Notes: a model not told the origin generated them from the letters alone. DNA of 64,000 nt from Phycisphaerales bacterium (GCA_905339235.1 CAJPFG010000021.1:82334-146333), one strand, 5' to 3'; positions 11,019-21,186 are shown, numbered from the stretch's first letter. A program made the numbers and translations.

Positions 11019-14018
11019 TCAGCACGGCGCGCCGTTCACACGCTGCTCCTCGGTCTCGATATCGAACCCGTTCTCCGTGCCGTCGCCGTTCAAGTCGGCG
11101 CTGGCCTGGCAGAAGTTCGAGAAGTCTCCGTTCACGGCCTCTTCCGTCGCCTGCACGTCGAACCCGTTCACCGCGCCGTCGCAGTTCACGTCCGGATCGC
11201 AGGGCGGGGTGCCCGCGATGACGGCGATGTCGTCCTGATCCACGTCGCCGTCGCCGTCAACATCCCCGCAGCAGTACGTGGGATTCGCCATGCCCAGATT
11301 GGCGTTGGCGATGGCCAGGTCGGCCGCGTCGCGGGCGCCGTCGCAGTTCACGTCGCCCAACTGCGTCCCCAGGATGTCCTCCACCAGCACGCGCACGTCC
11401 TCGGCGTCCACGTCGAGATCGCCGTCCATGTCCGCGGACAGATCGAAGTACGCGGCCTCGTTGAGGTCGCTCCAGTCGGCCGCGCCGTCGGTCACGCTCG
11501 CGTTCCTGAACTGCATGTAGACATACGTGATGTCCACACAGTCGATGACGGAGTCATTGTTGGTGTTGGTATCGCCGTTGCCGTCGGCGCCGATGGGCGA
11601 CCAGCCCCGGGTGGTGGGATTGATCTGCCCGCGGGAGATGCAGGCGGTGACAGGAGCCGCCGCGCCCGCCGCGTTCGAGGCGTTGGCCACGTCGCCGCGC
11701 GAATCGCCCGCGGCGTACGTCTCACCCGCGTTCGCCAGGAGCGTGCCGAAGAAGTTGAGCGTGCCGGCGACACTCTGGAACGCGGTATCGACGGCGGCGA
11801 AGCCGGCGGCCCGATCGACATGCCCGCTCTGCATCGCGAGCCCATCGGCCCAGATGCGGACATCCATCCGGTTGAGACTCCCATCCCCGTCGCCGTCACC
11901 GATGATCTCGATGACGGTGCCGGCGCCCGAACCCGGCCCGTAGATGCCCTCGGGCGCGGCCCACGCCGGCCCGCCGTTGCGCTGGCGCCAGGCGCGGAGC
12001 ATGTCTGGGGCGTCGGCGAGCGTGCGCTGGCCGTCGCCGTCAAAATCGAAGGACATCTTGTTGCGGGCGGCGATGGTGCCCGAGTAGGAGACCACGGCGC
12101 CGCCCTGGTCGATGTAGTTCTGGCCGTTACCAACGCCGTCGGAATAGACCGCGCCGGTCGTGCGAGTGGGCACCTTGCCGGCGATCGCCGTGTTGAACGA
12201 CGCGAAGAGAGGGTTGTTGTGGACGTTATTGCCGGCGATGTAGTCCTGCACGGCGCTGTTCTTCCCCGAGTTGGCGGTCATGGTGAGGTAGTTGAGGTTG
12301 CTGTGGAGGTAGTCCATCGCCGCAAGGGCGAGGAACTGATTGGCCGCGTACTCCCCGGGCATGCCGATGTTGGCCACGTCGTTGGGCACGCTTTGGAAGG
12401 CCGCGATCGACCGGGAGATGTTGTTGAGATACCCCGCCGCGAACGGGTTCGCCATCATCGGGTGCGTGTTGGCCAGGCCCGCCTCCGCGTTGGAGGCGTC
12501 CCGCGTGCCGTTGCCGTTGAGATCGGTGAACGCCTCCCCGATCTGGTAGGCCCCATCCGCCGGGAAGCCGTTGGAACCGTCCACAAAGGGATCGAACGCC
12601 CCGACCCATCCGGTGCCGCCGAGTGCCGCGGCGTTGGCGCGGGGGTCGCCCAGCGTCGCCACGACCGCCTGCCCGCCGATCACCCATCCGTCTGCGGTAT
12701 TGTGCAGGATGTTGCTGGTGGTCGGACGCACATACGCCGTGCCTCCGTACACATCGTTCTGCACGTCGGCGATTTCCAGCGCGCCCGTGGTGAGCCAGGA
12801 GCCCGAACCCGAACCGGTGACGCCGCGTTCGGTGCCGATGTAGGCAACGCCCAGGCGGGTGTTGCGCATGGTGGCCTCGACGTCGCCGTTGCCGTTCTTG
12901 TTGGAGGGGATGAAGCCCGCGCCGAGGTTGTTCTGCGTAGAGCCGCTGGATCGCGGGCCGATGTTCTCGCCGTTCCCCCAGGACGGATCGACGCCCGTGC
13001 AGTTGTTGAAGGCGTTGCGCGTCCCGGAGCCCACGTCGCGCGTCACGACGATGAAGTTCTCGCCGGTGACGGCGCGGCCGGTCACAAACAGATGCTGGAT
13101 CTCCGATATCTTCAGGCGCTGGATGCCGGTGCCGAAGTTCACGACCGGCGCGATCGGCGCGAAGAGCAGGTCGGTGTCGAAGATGGTGTTGCTGTCGGCC
13201 GCCCCGGGGTTGCTGGGGTCAAAGAGGTTGCGCGTGCCAAGGTTGAGCAGTTGGCTGGACAGGTTGGCGCCGGAAGTCCCGCCCTGTTTGTTGACCGAGT
13301 TGCGCGGGTTGGTGCCGTAGCCCGCCGCGGCGGAGGGGAGGCTCCACAACGGCACGCCGGGCTTCCGCACCGCCAGGAATGTCGAAACGTCCAGCGGCGA
13401 GACGTCGATCTGGATGCCGCCGGCGCTCGCCCCGTGCGGAGCCGCATAGGTCGCCCGGAAGGTGGTCATGTCCGCGCGATTCGGGGCCCCGCCCGGGTTG
13501 CCCTGGTTGTACACGCCCACCGCCATGCCGGTGTTGGGCGCCTGGCCGATGTACGCCACGCGGTTGTTGTACGCGGTGGTGGCGCGGCCGGGGTTGACGA
13601 TCGGTGGTCCATCGATGTCCGCACCCAGGATGCCCGCGGGATCGAACGAATCCGTCGTGACCCACACCGGCGAGCCGAACGTCAGCAGTTCGAAGAAGCC
13701 GTTCACCGAGCCCGTCACACGGTACTGGATCACCAGTTCCTGCGCGGTGGGGCTGCCGGGAGTGCCGAAGCCCGAGGGCCCTCCGTCCGCCAGTTGGTCC
13801 GGGATTCCGCCGATGGTGGTTCCCAGGTACCCGCTGATGCCGTCGCCGTCCACGTCGATGAAATCGTTGGTGGAGGCGCGCGACGCGCTCCAGTTCTCCA
13901 GCAGTGTCGCTCCGGAGATGTTCACCACGCCGCCGTTGCTCACCTGCGCCTGCGCCACGCCGCCCAGGCACGTTCCGGCCGCCGCGATCAGCAGCCACAC
14001 TCGCGAGTTCGTTCTCAT
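11019..14018 (-). CDS. Secreted PstS-like (periplasmic binding fold) protein with multiple dockerin repeats
   Basis: A 999-residue exported protein. The start at 14018 gives a signal peptide ending GVAQAQ and has a GGAGAG ribosome site; the frame further upstream is an artefact. The N-terminal half resembles the phosphate-binding PstS-like fold: NISGATLLENW, then KISEIQHLFVTGR, VVTRDVGSGTRNAFNN and TRLGVAYIG are placed as in that family. The C-terminal third has several Ca-binding type D-x-D-x-D-G elements (DMDGDLDVDAEDV, GDVDGDGDVDQDD) and ends with the window's shared dockerin-like pair. PstS normally works with PstCAB; none are nearby, so phosphate binding is inferred and the role may be different. 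Confidence 0.7.
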   Translation of the reverse strand: MRTNSRVWLLIAAAGTCLGGVAQAQVSNGGVVNISGATLLENWSASRASTNDFIDVDGDGISGYLGTTIGGIPDQLADGGPSGFGTPGSPTAQELVIQYRVTGSVNGFFELLTFGSPVWVTTDSFDPAGILGADIDGPPIVNPGRATTAYNNRVAYIGQAPNTGMAVGVYNQGNPGGAPNRADMTTFRATYAAPHGASAGGIQIDVSPLDVSTFLAVRKPGVPLWSLPSAAAGYGTNPRNSVNKQGGTSGANLSSQLLNLGTRNLFDPSNPGAADSNTIFDTDLLFAPIAPVVNFGTGIQRLKISEIQHLFVTGRAVTGENFIVVTRDVGSGTRNAFNNCTGVDPSWGNGENIGPRSSGSTQNNLGAGFIPSNKNGNGDVEATMRNTRLGVAYIGTERGVTGSGSGSWLTTGALEIADVQNDVYGGTAYVRPTTSNILHNTADGWVIGGQAVVATLGDPRANAAALGGTGWVGAFDPFVDGSNGFPADGAYQIGEAFTDLNGNGTRDASNAEAGLANTHPMMANPFAAGYLNNISRSIAAFQSVPNDVANIGMPGEYAANQFLALAAMDYLHSNLNYLTMTANSGKNSAVQDYIAGNNVHNNPLFASFNTAIAGKVPTRTTGAVYSDGVGNGQNYIDQGGAVVSYSGTIAARNKMSFDFDGDGQRTLADAPDMLRAWRQRNGGPAWAAPEGIYGPGSGAGTVIEIIGDGDGDGSLNRMDVRIWADGLAMQSGHVDRAAGFAAVDTAFQSVAGTLNFFGTLLANAGETYAAGDSRGDVANASNAAGAAAPVTACISRGQINPTTRGWSPIGADGNGDTNTNNDSVIDCVDITYVYMQFRNASVTDGAADWSDLNEAAYFDLSADMDGDLDVDAEDVRVLVEDILGTQLGDVNCDGARDAADLAIANANLGMANPTYCCGDVDGDGDVDQDDIAVIAGTPPCDPDVNCDGAVNGFDVQATEEAVNGDFSNFCQASADLNGDGTENGFDIETEEQRVNGAPC

Positions 14019-14103
14019 TGCATCTCTCCGATTCGGGGTTTGGGGTTCGATCCGAACGCAGCGATCGCGCCCGTCGCACACGGGGAGCGTGCGAGGGTGG
14101 GTC

Positions 14104-14136
14104 GGGGTCAAGCAGACCCCGCGTCCGACGGGACGC
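14104..14136. promoter_or_regulatory. Two adjacent perfect hairpins in the leader of the PstS-like gene
   Basis: GGGGTC-AAGCA-GACCCC (14104-14120) is directly followed by GCGTCC-GACG-GGACGC (14121-14136). They lie about 90 bases upstream of the minus-strand start at 14018 and after the pseudopilin gene. Neither has a U-tract, so a leader structure or processing site is as likely as termination. Confidence 0.35.
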
Positions 14137-14232
14137 GACAACTGATCATGCCATCCGAGAATGCCCGCGCCGCCTGCGCGGTCCGGTCAACGCCGCAATC
14201 CGCGCTCTCGCGCGGATCGCGACACACTCCCT

Positions 14233-15246
14233 CTACGGGGGCGTGAGCATGTTCACCCGGTCGCCGCCCGAGATGCTCCAGAAACGGTCGCCCCACCGCT
14301 TGTTCTCGACGGTCTTGATGACCGTGCTCTGCTCGACGTGCCCATCCACGAATCCGAAGTTGGACTGACCGCCCTTGCTGTTCTTCGAGCCTGGATGGTG
14401 CCGGCCGATGGCGTTGAGCACCGAGGCCGCGCCGCTGTCGATGGCGCCCTCGGGCACGTCTCGCTCGTCCAGGATGTCCGACACGCGCGAGTAGAGGAAC
14501 CGGGGGACCGCCGAGTTCGGCGGCTCGGCGTACACGTTCACGCCCGACGACAGCCCGATGAACGGCGTCACCGGCCGGTGGCTCTTGTACAGCGACCCGC
14601 CCACCCGGATCGCCTCGTAGTCCCGGTTCGGGTTGAACTCGGTCACCAGGATGACGTTCGAGGGGTTCTGGATGTCGGCGTCCTTCACAAGTTCATTCCT
14701 GCGGTCGCCCCCCGAGGAATAGAACTTGTTCCGCGGAAAGATCGCGGCGTTGCCGGTGAAGGCGATGCGCTTGACCTGGCGGTCGCGGGGCGTGCTCGCG
14801 CCGGCGGTATTGCCCAGGTCATTGGCCTGGTTGGCCTCCCAGTCCGAGGGGTTGGACCCCGGATTCGTGGCGGGGGCTCCGCCCCGGGGCATCGACGGGC
14901 AGGTGAACGACGCCTCGTTCACGTTGCCCTCGGAGAACAGGGCGTAGGACCAGTGCACGTACCCCGTGTTGGGGTTGGGATTGGAAATCTGCTGGTCTTC
15001 AACCCGCCACTCCATCCCGTCCTCGGTGGACCCGTACACGTAGTGAGGCGGAAAGTACTGCCTCGCGGACGCCGAGTACGCGATGACGCCCTGGATCACG
15101 CTCCGGTCGTTGGCCGCGCACTTGATCATGCGGGCGGTGGACCGGGCGCTGCCCAGCGCGGGCAGCAGGAGGCCGATCAGCAGCGCGATCACCGCGATGA
15201 CGACCAGCAGTTCGATGAGAGTGAAGGCTCGGCCCAGGGTTCGCAT
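14233..15246 (-). CDS. Type II secretion/type IV pseudopilin-like protein (prepilin N-terminal methylation domain)
   Basis: A 337-residue protein beginning [20 protein letters not shown], the class III prepilin signal with Glu at +5 followed by the long hydrophobic helix. The residue before the cleavage site is Ala rather than the nearly universal Gly. The C-terminal part contains [20 protein letters not shown], resembling the H-x9-DG signature of planctomycete pseudopilin-like proteins, which form large families of unknown cargo. The long open frame continuing upstream to 16851 is antisense to other genes; the ATG at 15246 has a GGAG ribosome site and is the sensible start. It would be processed by a prepilin peptidase not present in this window. 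Confidence 0.85.
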   Translation of the reverse strand: MRTLGRAFTLIELLVVIAVIALLIGLLLPALGSARSTARMIKCAANDRSVIQGVIAYSASARQYFPPHYVYGSTEDGMEWRVEDQQISNPNPNTGYVHWSYALFSEGNVNEASFTCPSMPRGGAPATNPGSNPSDWEANQANDLGNTAGASTPRDRQVKRIAFTGNAAIFPRNKFYSSGGDRRNELVKDADIQNPSNVILVTEFNPNRDYEAIRVGGSLYKSHRPVTPFIGLSSGVNVYAEPPNSAVPRFLYSRVSDILDERDVPEGAIDSGAASVLNAIGRHHPGSKNSKGGQSNFGFVDGHVEQSTVIKTVENKRWGDRFWSISGGDRVNMLTPP

Positions 15247-15507
15247 GCAACGCTCCGTTGGTGAGGAGAGCGAGAGGGAGAGAGAATGGGCGCGGCACGG
15301 ACGCCCCACGTCGATGCAAACAGTAACTCCCGCCTGTTCAGAATCGGTCACGAACCCGTGCACGTTGCGTGAGATCTCGCGGCCGCACTCGCGCTCAGAT
15401 CGCGCTGAGATTCCGTGTGGGCGAAGGAAAACGCGGCGCAAACGGGTTCGCCGCGGGGGCGCGGCGCTGTCACGCCGGGGCGATGGCGGGGCCTCTACCG
15501 TTGCCGC

Positions 15508-16287
15508 ATGCGCGTGGCGGTCGTCATTCCCGTCTACAACGAGGCCCGGTGGGTCCGCGCCGCGGTGGAGCGCCTGCTCGCCACTCCCGCCCCCGCCCCG
15601 CCCGGCGGCGCACCCTGCGAACGCACGATCATTCTCGTTGACGACGGGTCCACCGACGGGACCACCGAGATCGTCGAAGCGATGGGGACCGAGGGGCTGA
15701 CGACGCCCGTGCACCACGGCGTCAACTGCGGGAAAGGGGCCGCGCTGCGCACCGGGTTCCAGCGTGCCCTGGACCTGGGCGCCGACATCGTGCTGGTGCA
15801 CGACGCCGACCTGGAGTACGACCCGGCGGACCACGCCGCGGCCCTGGCGCCGATCCTCGACGGTCGCGCCGACGCGGTCGTCGGCTCGCGGTTCATCGGC
15901 CAGACCCACCGCGTGCTGTACTACTGGCACTACATCGCGAACAAGGTCATCACGACCTTCTGCGGCATGGTGACAAACCTCAACCTCAGCGACGTGGAGT
16001 GCTGCACGAAGGCCTTCACGGCCGAGGCGCTGCGGAAGATGACGCTGACCGAAAACCGCTTCGGCATCGAGATCGAAATGATCGCGCGGGTGGCGCGAGC
16101 GCGACTCTCTGACCCGGGCGCGGATTCGCCGAAAGCGCCCCACGCGATGCCGCCTCGCGTTCGTCGGGCCCGAGTCTACGAAGTCGCGGTCTCCTACTCC
16201 GGCCGCACGTACGAAGAAGGCAAGAAGATCACGTGGCAGGACGGCGCGGCCGCGCTGTGGTGCATCGTCAAGCACGGCCTGCTCTAG
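15508..16287 (+). CDS. Family 2 glycosyltransferase
   Basis: A 259-residue GT-A-fold glycosyltransferase of the dolichyl-phosphate-mannose-synthase-like group. It starts [30 protein letters not shown] binds the nucleotide, [13 protein letters not shown] follows, and VHDADLEYD supplies the DxD metal motif. VVGSRFIG is also typical. An insert of roughly 25 residues (about 195-220, with ALA/PRO and Arg) interrupts the C-terminal part. No membrane segments are present, so it probably works at the cytoplasmic membrane face on a polyprenyl-linked or lipid acceptor, which cannot be identified here. The ABC permease starts 16 bp downstream, suggesting cotranscription. Confidence 0.88.
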   Translation: MRVAVVIPVYNEARWVRAAVERLLATPAPAPPGGAPCERTIILVDDGSTDGTTEIVEAMGTEGLTTPVHHGVNCGKGAALRTGFQRALDLGADIVLVHDADLEYDPADHAAALAPILDGRADAVVGSRFIGQTHRVLYYWHYIANKVITTFCGMVTNLNLSDVECCTKAFTAEALRKMTLTENRFGIEIEMIARVARARLSDPGADSPKAPHAMPPRVRRARVYEVAVSYSGRTYEEGKKITWQDGAAALWCIVKHGLL

Positions 16288-16303
16288 CCGATACCCTTCA
16301 CCC

Positions 16304-17434
16304 GTGATCCACGTCGCGCTCCGCATGCTCTTCGGCGACCGTTCGAAGTACGTCACGCTGGTGGCGGGCCTGGCCTTCGCCGCCCTGCTCATGTGCCAGC
16401 AGGGCGCCATCTTCCTAGGGCTCCTCACCCAGGCCACCGGCCCGCTCCAGAACGTCCGCCAGCCCGACCTCTGGGTCGCCGACCCCGGCATCACCTGGGT
16501 CGCGGAATACCGCGCCCTCTCCGACGAGAAGCTCGCCCGCGTCCGCTCCGTCCCAGGCGTCGAGTGGGCCGAGCCGTTCTTCAGCGCGTACGCGGTGGTC
16601 GAACTGGCCGACAACCGCTTCAAGCGCGTCCAGATCCTCGGCATCCCGCGCACCACCCTGGTGGGCCGCCCCGAGCAGATGGTCGAGGGGCGCGTCGAGG
16701 ACCTGTGGCGGCCCGACGCCATCGTGGTTGAGGAACACTCGGCGCGGCTCATGAACGGTGTCAAGGTCGGCGACGTGCTGAAGATCAACGACCGTCGCGC
16801 GGTGGTCGTGGGTCTGTGCAAAGCCAAGCGCGGCTTCGAGAGCAACGGCATCGTCTATACCACCTTCGACAACGCCGTGAGGTACTCGCCCGTCGGACGC
16901 GAGCGGATCAGTTACGTGCTGGTCAAGGTCAAGCCGGGCTCCGATGTCTCGCGCGTCCAGCAGTCCATCAACGCCCTGGGCGACGCCGCCGCCTTCACCC
17001 CCACCCAGTTCCGCGACCGCACCGTCTTCTTCATCGTGGTCGCCACCGGCATCGGCGTGAACTTCGGCATCACGATCGCGCTGGGGTTCGTGGTCGGCCT
17101 GCTTCTCTCCGCGGCCATCTTCTACCAGTTCACGCTCGAGAACCTCCGGTACTTCGCCGTGCTCAAGGCGCTGGGAACCAGCACGCGGCGGCTCATCGGC
17201 ATGGTGCTGCTGCAGGCCCTGATCGTCGGCGTCATCGGGTTCGGCATCGGCGCGGGCGCCGCGGGGGCATTCACCATGATCTCGAAGAAGTTCGAGAGCG
17301 ACCTGGCGAGTTACTTCCCGTGGCAACTGCTCGTCGGCGCGTTCTTCGCAACGCTCTTCACCATCGGGCTGGGAAGCCTGCTCAGCATCCGGCGCGTGAT
17401 CCGCGTTCAACCGGGCATGGTGTTCACCGCGTGA
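16304..17434 (+). CDS. DevC-like ABC transporter permease (FtsX/MacB superfamily)
   Basis: A 376-residue membrane protein starting at GTG. One hydrophobic segment near residues 12-35, a large extracytoplasmic region of about 200 residues ([20 protein letters not shown], then [19 protein letters not shown]), and three C-terminal segments give the MacB/FtsX layout. The match in the C-terminal part ([20 protein letters not shown]) and the coupling to an HlyD adaptor 16 bp later resemble cyanobacterial DevC. In that system DevA is the ATPase; no ATPase gene is adjacent, so it must be recruited from elsewhere or the transporter is incomplete here. The substrate is unknown; glycolipid is a family precedent only. 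Confidence 0.82.
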   Translation: MIHVALRMLFGDRSKYVTLVAGLAFAALLMCQQGAIFLGLLTQATGPLQNVRQPDLWVADPGITWVAEYRALSDEKLARVRSVPGVEWAEPFFSAYAVVELADNRFKRVQILGIPRTTLVGRPEQMVEGRVEDLWRPDAIVVEEHSARLMNGVKVGDVLKINDRRAVVVGLCKAKRGFESNGIVYTTFDNAVRYSPVGRERISYVLVKVKPGSDVSRVQQSINALGDAAAFTPTQFRDRTVFFIVVATGIGVNFGITIALGFVVGLLLSAAIFYQFTLENLRYFAVLKALGTSTRRLIGMVLLQALIVGVIGFGIGAGAAGAFTMISKKFESDLASYFPWQLLVGAFFATLFTIGLGSLLSIRRVIRVQPGMVFTA

Positions 17435-17450
17435 CTCCCTACCATCGCCC

Positions 17451-18497
17451 ATGATCCGTTGGATCACCATCGTCCTTTCCATCGTCGGGCTCGCGATCGG
17501 CGTCTGGGCGGTTTCGACCGCCGATGAGCCGCCCGTGGAACTGCCGCTGGCGCGCCCCGCTTCGGTAAACCCTTTCGAGAAGGGCGTCGCAGCGCTGGGC
17601 GTGGTCGAACCCGCCGGGCGCGACGTGGGCGTGGTGGCCCCGGAGACCGAACTGGTCGCGAGAGTTCTCGTAGAAGTGGGGCAGCGCGTGTCGAAGAGCG
17701 AACCCCTGTTCGAACTGGACACGCGCGAACTGCAGGCCGAGTTGGTGCGGGCCCGCGCGGCCGTCGATGCCGCGCAGTCCGAGATCGACCGCTGGCACGC
17801 CCTCCCGCGCAAGGAAGACATTCCTCCTCTGGAGGCCGCCCTGCAGCGGGCTCAGGCGGTGCTCATGGACCGCGATGACGTCCTGAGGATCACCCAGGAA
17901 GCCGCGAAGCGCGGGAGCAGCAACGACCGCGAGATCGCGGCCGCCCAGTTCGCGGCGGAAGCGGCCCGGGCCGACGCCGCCCGCGCCAAAGCCGACCTGG
18001 ACCGGATGAACGCCGGCGGCTGGGTCCCCGACCTCAAGGTGGCGGAGAGCCAACTCGCGCAGAGGCGCGCCGAAGTTGACGCGCTGACGATCCTGCTGGA
18101 TCGCCTGACCGTCCGCGCGCCGCGCGACGGCGTGGTGCTGCGACGCGACATCGAGGAGGGGGAGTTCGCCAGCACCGACCGGCGGGCCCCGGCGCTGATT
18201 CTCGGTGACCTCGAGCACCTGGCCGTCCGGGCCCAGGTGGACGAGGAAGACATCTCGCTGGTGACCCCGTCGAGCAAGGCCGTGGGGCGCACCCGCGGGG
18301 CCGCGCCCGTGGAGATCTCGCTGAAGTTGATCCGCATCGAGCCGTACGCGCGCCCGAAGCGCGACCTGACCGGCGACAACGCGGAGCGGGTCGATACGCG
18401 CGTGATCGACGTGGTGTTCGATGTGGCCCAGAATCCGAGATTGCCGATCTATCCGGGGCAGGCGGTGGACGTGTTCATCCAGGCCGCGGATCAATGA
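17451..18497 (+). CDS. DevB-like HlyD-family periplasmic adaptor
   Basis: A 348-residue membrane-fusion protein with one N-terminal membrane anchor (residues 4-22). A first lipoyl-like half (GVVEPAGRDVGVVAPETELV) is followed by a coiled-coil hairpin rich in Glu, Ala and Arg (about residues 80-200), the second half (RAPRDGVVLRRDIEEGEF), and a beta-barrel region (LAVRAQVDEEDI). It should bridge the DevC-like permease to an outer-membrane channel. It ends at a pair of hairpins shared with the convergent lipoprotein gene. Confidence 0.85.
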   Translation: MIRWITIVLSIVGLAIGVWAVSTADEPPVELPLARPASVNPFEKGVAALGVVEPAGRDVGVVAPETELVARVLVEVGQRVSKSEPLFELDTRELQAELVRARAAVDAAQSEIDRWHALPRKEDIPPLEAALQRAQAVLMDRDDVLRITQEAAKRGSSNDREIAAAQFAAEAARADAARAKADLDRMNAGGWVPDLKVAESQLAQRRAEVDALTILLDRLTVRAPRDGVVLRRDIEEGEFASTDRRAPALILGDLEHLAVRAQVDEEDISLVTPSSKAVGRTRGAAPVEISLKLIRIEPYARPKRDLTGDNAERVDTRVIDVVFDVAQNPRLPIYPGQAVDVFIQAADQ

Positions 18498-18501
18498 AAT
18501 A

Positions 18502-18559
18502 ACGGCCCGTGGGGTGGGGAGTGCAAAACCCCTCCGGGCCGTCCCGTGCTGCGCACGGG
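18502..18559. terminator. Tandem hairpins between convergent genes
   Basis: ACGGCCCG at 18502-18509 pairs with CGGGCCGT at 18535-18542, and CCCGTGC-TGC-GCACGGG forms a perfect stem at 18543-18559. They occupy the 65-bp gap between two genes that converge, so they probably terminate both; no U-tract is present. Confidence 0.5.
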
Positions 18560-18562
18560 CGA

Positions 18563-18961
18563 TCACAGATTCAGGTTTTTCTTGATCTCATCCAGGATCG
18601 CCACCGACTGCTTCTCATCGCCGAAGGTGCCGACGCGGATGCTGACTTCCGTGGAGGTCTCCGTCTTCTTCGCGAGATCGACCTTGACCTCGGTGTCGTC
18701 GGCCATCTTCGAGACAAAGCGACCCTGAAAGGCATCCCGATCGGTGGAGACCGGATTGAACCCCATCGTCTCCAGCGCCTTGGTCGTCGCGTCGAACGTC
18801 CGATCCAGGGGTGCGTCTACCGTGGAGGTAAGTTTCCCGGTGACGTAGGCATACGTGCCCACGCCCGCCGCCGCTCCGGCACCCACCGCCACCGCCAGGC
18901 ACCCCGCGATTCCCGGCATGATGGCGAGCGCCGTGCAGAGAAAAAGGCGTCGTAGCAGCAT
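18563..18961 (-). CDS. DUF3568-type small lipoprotein
   Basis: A 132-residue predicted lipoprotein. The leader ends in a good lipobox (MPGIAGC, Cys21). The following Ala/Gly-rich helix (LAVAVGAGAAAGVGTYAYVTG) and the domain LDRTFDATTKALETMGF ... EVSIRVGTFGDEKQS match the DUF3568 pattern, whose function is unknown. An unusually strong ribosome site (AAAGGAGGT) stands seven bases before the ATG, so it is probably abundantly made. It is transcribed alone, converging on the HlyD gene. Confidence 0.75.
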   Translation of the reverse strand: MLLRRLFLCTALAIMPGIAGCLAVAVGAGAAAGVGTYAYVTGKLTSTVDAPLDRTFDATTKALETMGFNPVSTDRDAFQGRFVSKMADDTEVKVDLAKKTETSTEVSIRVGTFGDEKQSVAILDEIKKNLNL

Positions 18962-19122
18962 TTCAAACCTCCTTTCAAAGAGGTGAGGGTCATCCGGCCT
19001 CGAAGACTGCTACGCATGTTCGGGTCCGCCCGGTTCCGTACGAACATCGCTCAGCCATGCGGCTGGAATGACTGTGCAAAGCCCGAGCAAGCAACGATCA
19101 AACGGGCGATGTGAATGAAAAC

Positions 19123-21186
19123 TCATTCCTCTTCGCCGCGCAGCCGCGCCACCACGCTGAAATCCTCCAGCGTCGTCGTGTCCTGCGTGATCTTCTCCAC
19201 CCCCGCCGCCACGTCCCGCAGAAGCCGCCGCATGATCTTCCCGCTGCGCGTTTTCGGCAGCGCCTCCGCAAACCGGACCTGATCGGGCCTTGCGATCGCC
19301 CCGATCTCGTGCCCCACGTGATTGCTCAGTTCTTTCCGCAGCGCCTCGTCCGCAGTCCGGCTCTGCGCCTGCATCCACGCCGGCTTCATCGTCACGAACG
19401 CGCAGATCCCCGTCCCCTTGATCTCGTGCGGCATCCCCACCACCGCGGCCTCCGCCACCCCCGGATGGCTCACCAGCGCGCTCTCGACCTCCATCGTCCC
19501 CAGTCGATGCCCCGACACGTTGATCACGTCGTCCACCCGTCCCATCACCCAGAAATAGCCGTCCGGATCGCACCGCGCCCCATCCGCCGAGAAGTAGTAC
19601 GGCTCCCCGGTCTTCGGGTCCTTCAACCGCGACCAATACCCCTGCACAAACCGCTCCCGGTTCCCGAAGATCCCCCGCAGCATCCCCGGCCACGGCCGGC
19701 GGATCGCCAGCAGGCCCCCATGATTCCGCGGCATCTCCTCGCCCGCCTCGTTCACCACCGCCGCGTCGATCCCGAACATCGGCAGCGTGCACGACCCCGG
19801 CTTGGTCGGCGTCGCCCCCGGCAGCGGCGTGATCACGTGCCCGCCGGTTTCCGTCTGCCAGTACGTATCCACCACCGGGCACCGCCCGCCCCCGATGTGC
19901 GTGTGATACCACATCCACGCCTCGGGGTTGATCGGCTCTCCCACAGTTCCCAGCACCTTCAGGCTCGACAGGTCGTGCCTGGCCGGGTGTTCGTCGCCCC
20001 ACTTCATGAACGTCCGGATCGCCGTCGGTGCCGTGTACAACTGCGTCACCCGGTGCCGCGCGACGATGTCCCAGAACCGGTCGTTCCCCGGAAAGTTCGG
20101 CGCCCCCTCGTACATCAGCGTCGGCACGCGGTTGCTCATGATCCCGTAGATCACGTACGAATGCCCCGTCACCCATCCCACATCCGCCGTGCACCAGAAG
20201 ACCTGCCCCGTCCCCGGAATCAGGTTAAACGTCACCCGCGCCGTCAGGTTCGTGTAGACCAGGTACCCCGCCGTCGTGTGCACAATCCCCTTGGGCTTCC
20301 CCGTGCTCCCGCTGGTGTACAGCAGGAACAGCATGTCCTCCGCGTCCATCGGCTCGCACGGGCAGTGGTCGCTCGCCCCCTCCACGGCGTCGTGCCACCA
20401 CACGTCGCGCCCCGGCCTCCATTCAACCCGCGCACCCGTCCGCTGCAGCACGACCACGTTGCGAACCTTGTTGGGCGTCGTCGCCAGCACCTCGCACGCC
20501 TCGTCCACGTTCTTCTTGAGTTCGATGACCTCGCCCTTCCGGAACCCTCCGTCCGCCGTGATGATCACCTTGCTGCTCGCGTCCGTCACCCGCTCAACGA
20601 TCGCGTGCGGCGCGAACCCGCCGAAGATCACGCTGTGCGCCGCCCCGATCCTCGCGCACGCCAGCACCGCGATCACCAGTTCCGGCACCATCGGCATGTA
20701 GATCGTGACCACGTCCCCCTTCTTCACCCCCATGCCCTTCAGCGCGTTCCCCAGCCGCGCCGTCTCCCGCTGGATCTCCCGGTACCGCAGCCACCGCAGT
20801 TCGTGCATCGGCGCGTAGTGCGAGCCCGTCGCCGGATGCCCCGTCCGGCGCGACATCGGCTCGCCCTCCCAGATAATCCCCACCTCCTCGCCGTGCCCGT
20901 CCTCCACGTGCCGGTCCACGCAGTTGTAGCACGCGTTGATCTGCCCGCCACCGAACCACTTCGCGTCCGGCGCCTTCCACTCCAGCACCTTGTCCCACTC
21001 CCGCGCCCACCGCAGCACCGCCGCGGCCTCGCCCCAGAATCCTTCCGGGTCCTCCAGCGACCGCTTGTGCATCTCCCGGTACTGCTCCAGCGACGACACC
21101 TGCCACCTGGAGAACTTCAACTGGGCCGCGGGCACCGGCGGAAACACGCGGCTCTCGTTCAGCGTCGATTCGATGGCTTGGCTCAT
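19123..21186 (-). CDS. acs: Acetyl-CoA synthetase
   Basis: Converts acetate, ATP and CoA to acetyl-CoA, AMP and pyrophosphate in the cytoplasm; 687 residues from the ATG at 21186, slightly longer than the usual 650. ANL-superfamily motifs are all present: LYTSGSTGKPKGIVHT, VDTYWQTETGG, the hinge region FWVMGRVDDVINVSGHRLG, and PKTRSGKIMRR with the catalytic lysine that is the usual acetylation site. WWHDAVEGA and ADVGWVTGHSYVIYG are typical of Acs rather than propionyl-CoA synthetase. The ATP-grasp-like gene lies 49 bp upstream on the same strand and may share a transcript. Confidence 0.95.
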   Translation of the reverse strand: MSQAIESTLNESRVFPPVPAAQLKFSRWQVSSLEQYREMHKRSLEDPEGFWGEAAAVLRWAREWDKVLEWKAPDAKWFGGGQINACYNCVDRHVEDGHGEEVGIIWEGEPMSRRTGHPATGSHYAPMHELRWLRYREIQRETARLGNALKGMGVKKGDVVTIYMPMVPELVIAVLACARIGAAHSVIFGGFAPHAIVERVTDASSKVIITADGGFRKGEVIELKKNVDEACEVLATTPNKVRNVVVLQRTGARVEWRPGRDVWWHDAVEGASDHCPCEPMDAEDMLFLLYTSGSTGKPKGIVHTTAGYLVYTNLTARVTFNLIPGTGQVFWCTADVGWVTGHSYVIYGIMSNRVPTLMYEGAPNFPGNDRFWDIVARHRVTQLYTAPTAIRTFMKWGDEHPARHDLSSLKVLGTVGEPINPEAWMWYHTHIGGGRCPVVDTYWQTETGGHVITPLPGATPTKPGSCTLPMFGIDAAVVNEAGEEMPRNHGGLLAIRRPWPGMLRGIFGNRERFVQGYWSRLKDPKTGEPYYFSADGARCDPDGYFWVMGRVDDVINVSGHRLGTMEVESALVSHPGVAEAAVVGMPHEIKGTGICAFVTMKPAWMQAQSRTADEALRKELSNHVGHEIGAIARPDQVRFAEALPKTRSGKIMRRLLRDVAAGVEKITQDTTTLEDFSVVARLRGEEE

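Noticed and set aside
15247..16851. N-terminal extension of the pseudopilin frame through the glycosyltransferase region
   Set aside because: It is antisense to two plus-strand genes, and the prepilin signal at 15246 defines the true start.
16415..17821. Minus-strand frame opposite the DevC-like permease
   Set aside because: It is antisense to a permease with a membrane pattern and shows no motif.
19010..20194. Minus-strand frame overlapping acs
   Set aside because: It is a shifted reading of the acs gene on the same strand; acs motifs are complete in the other frame.
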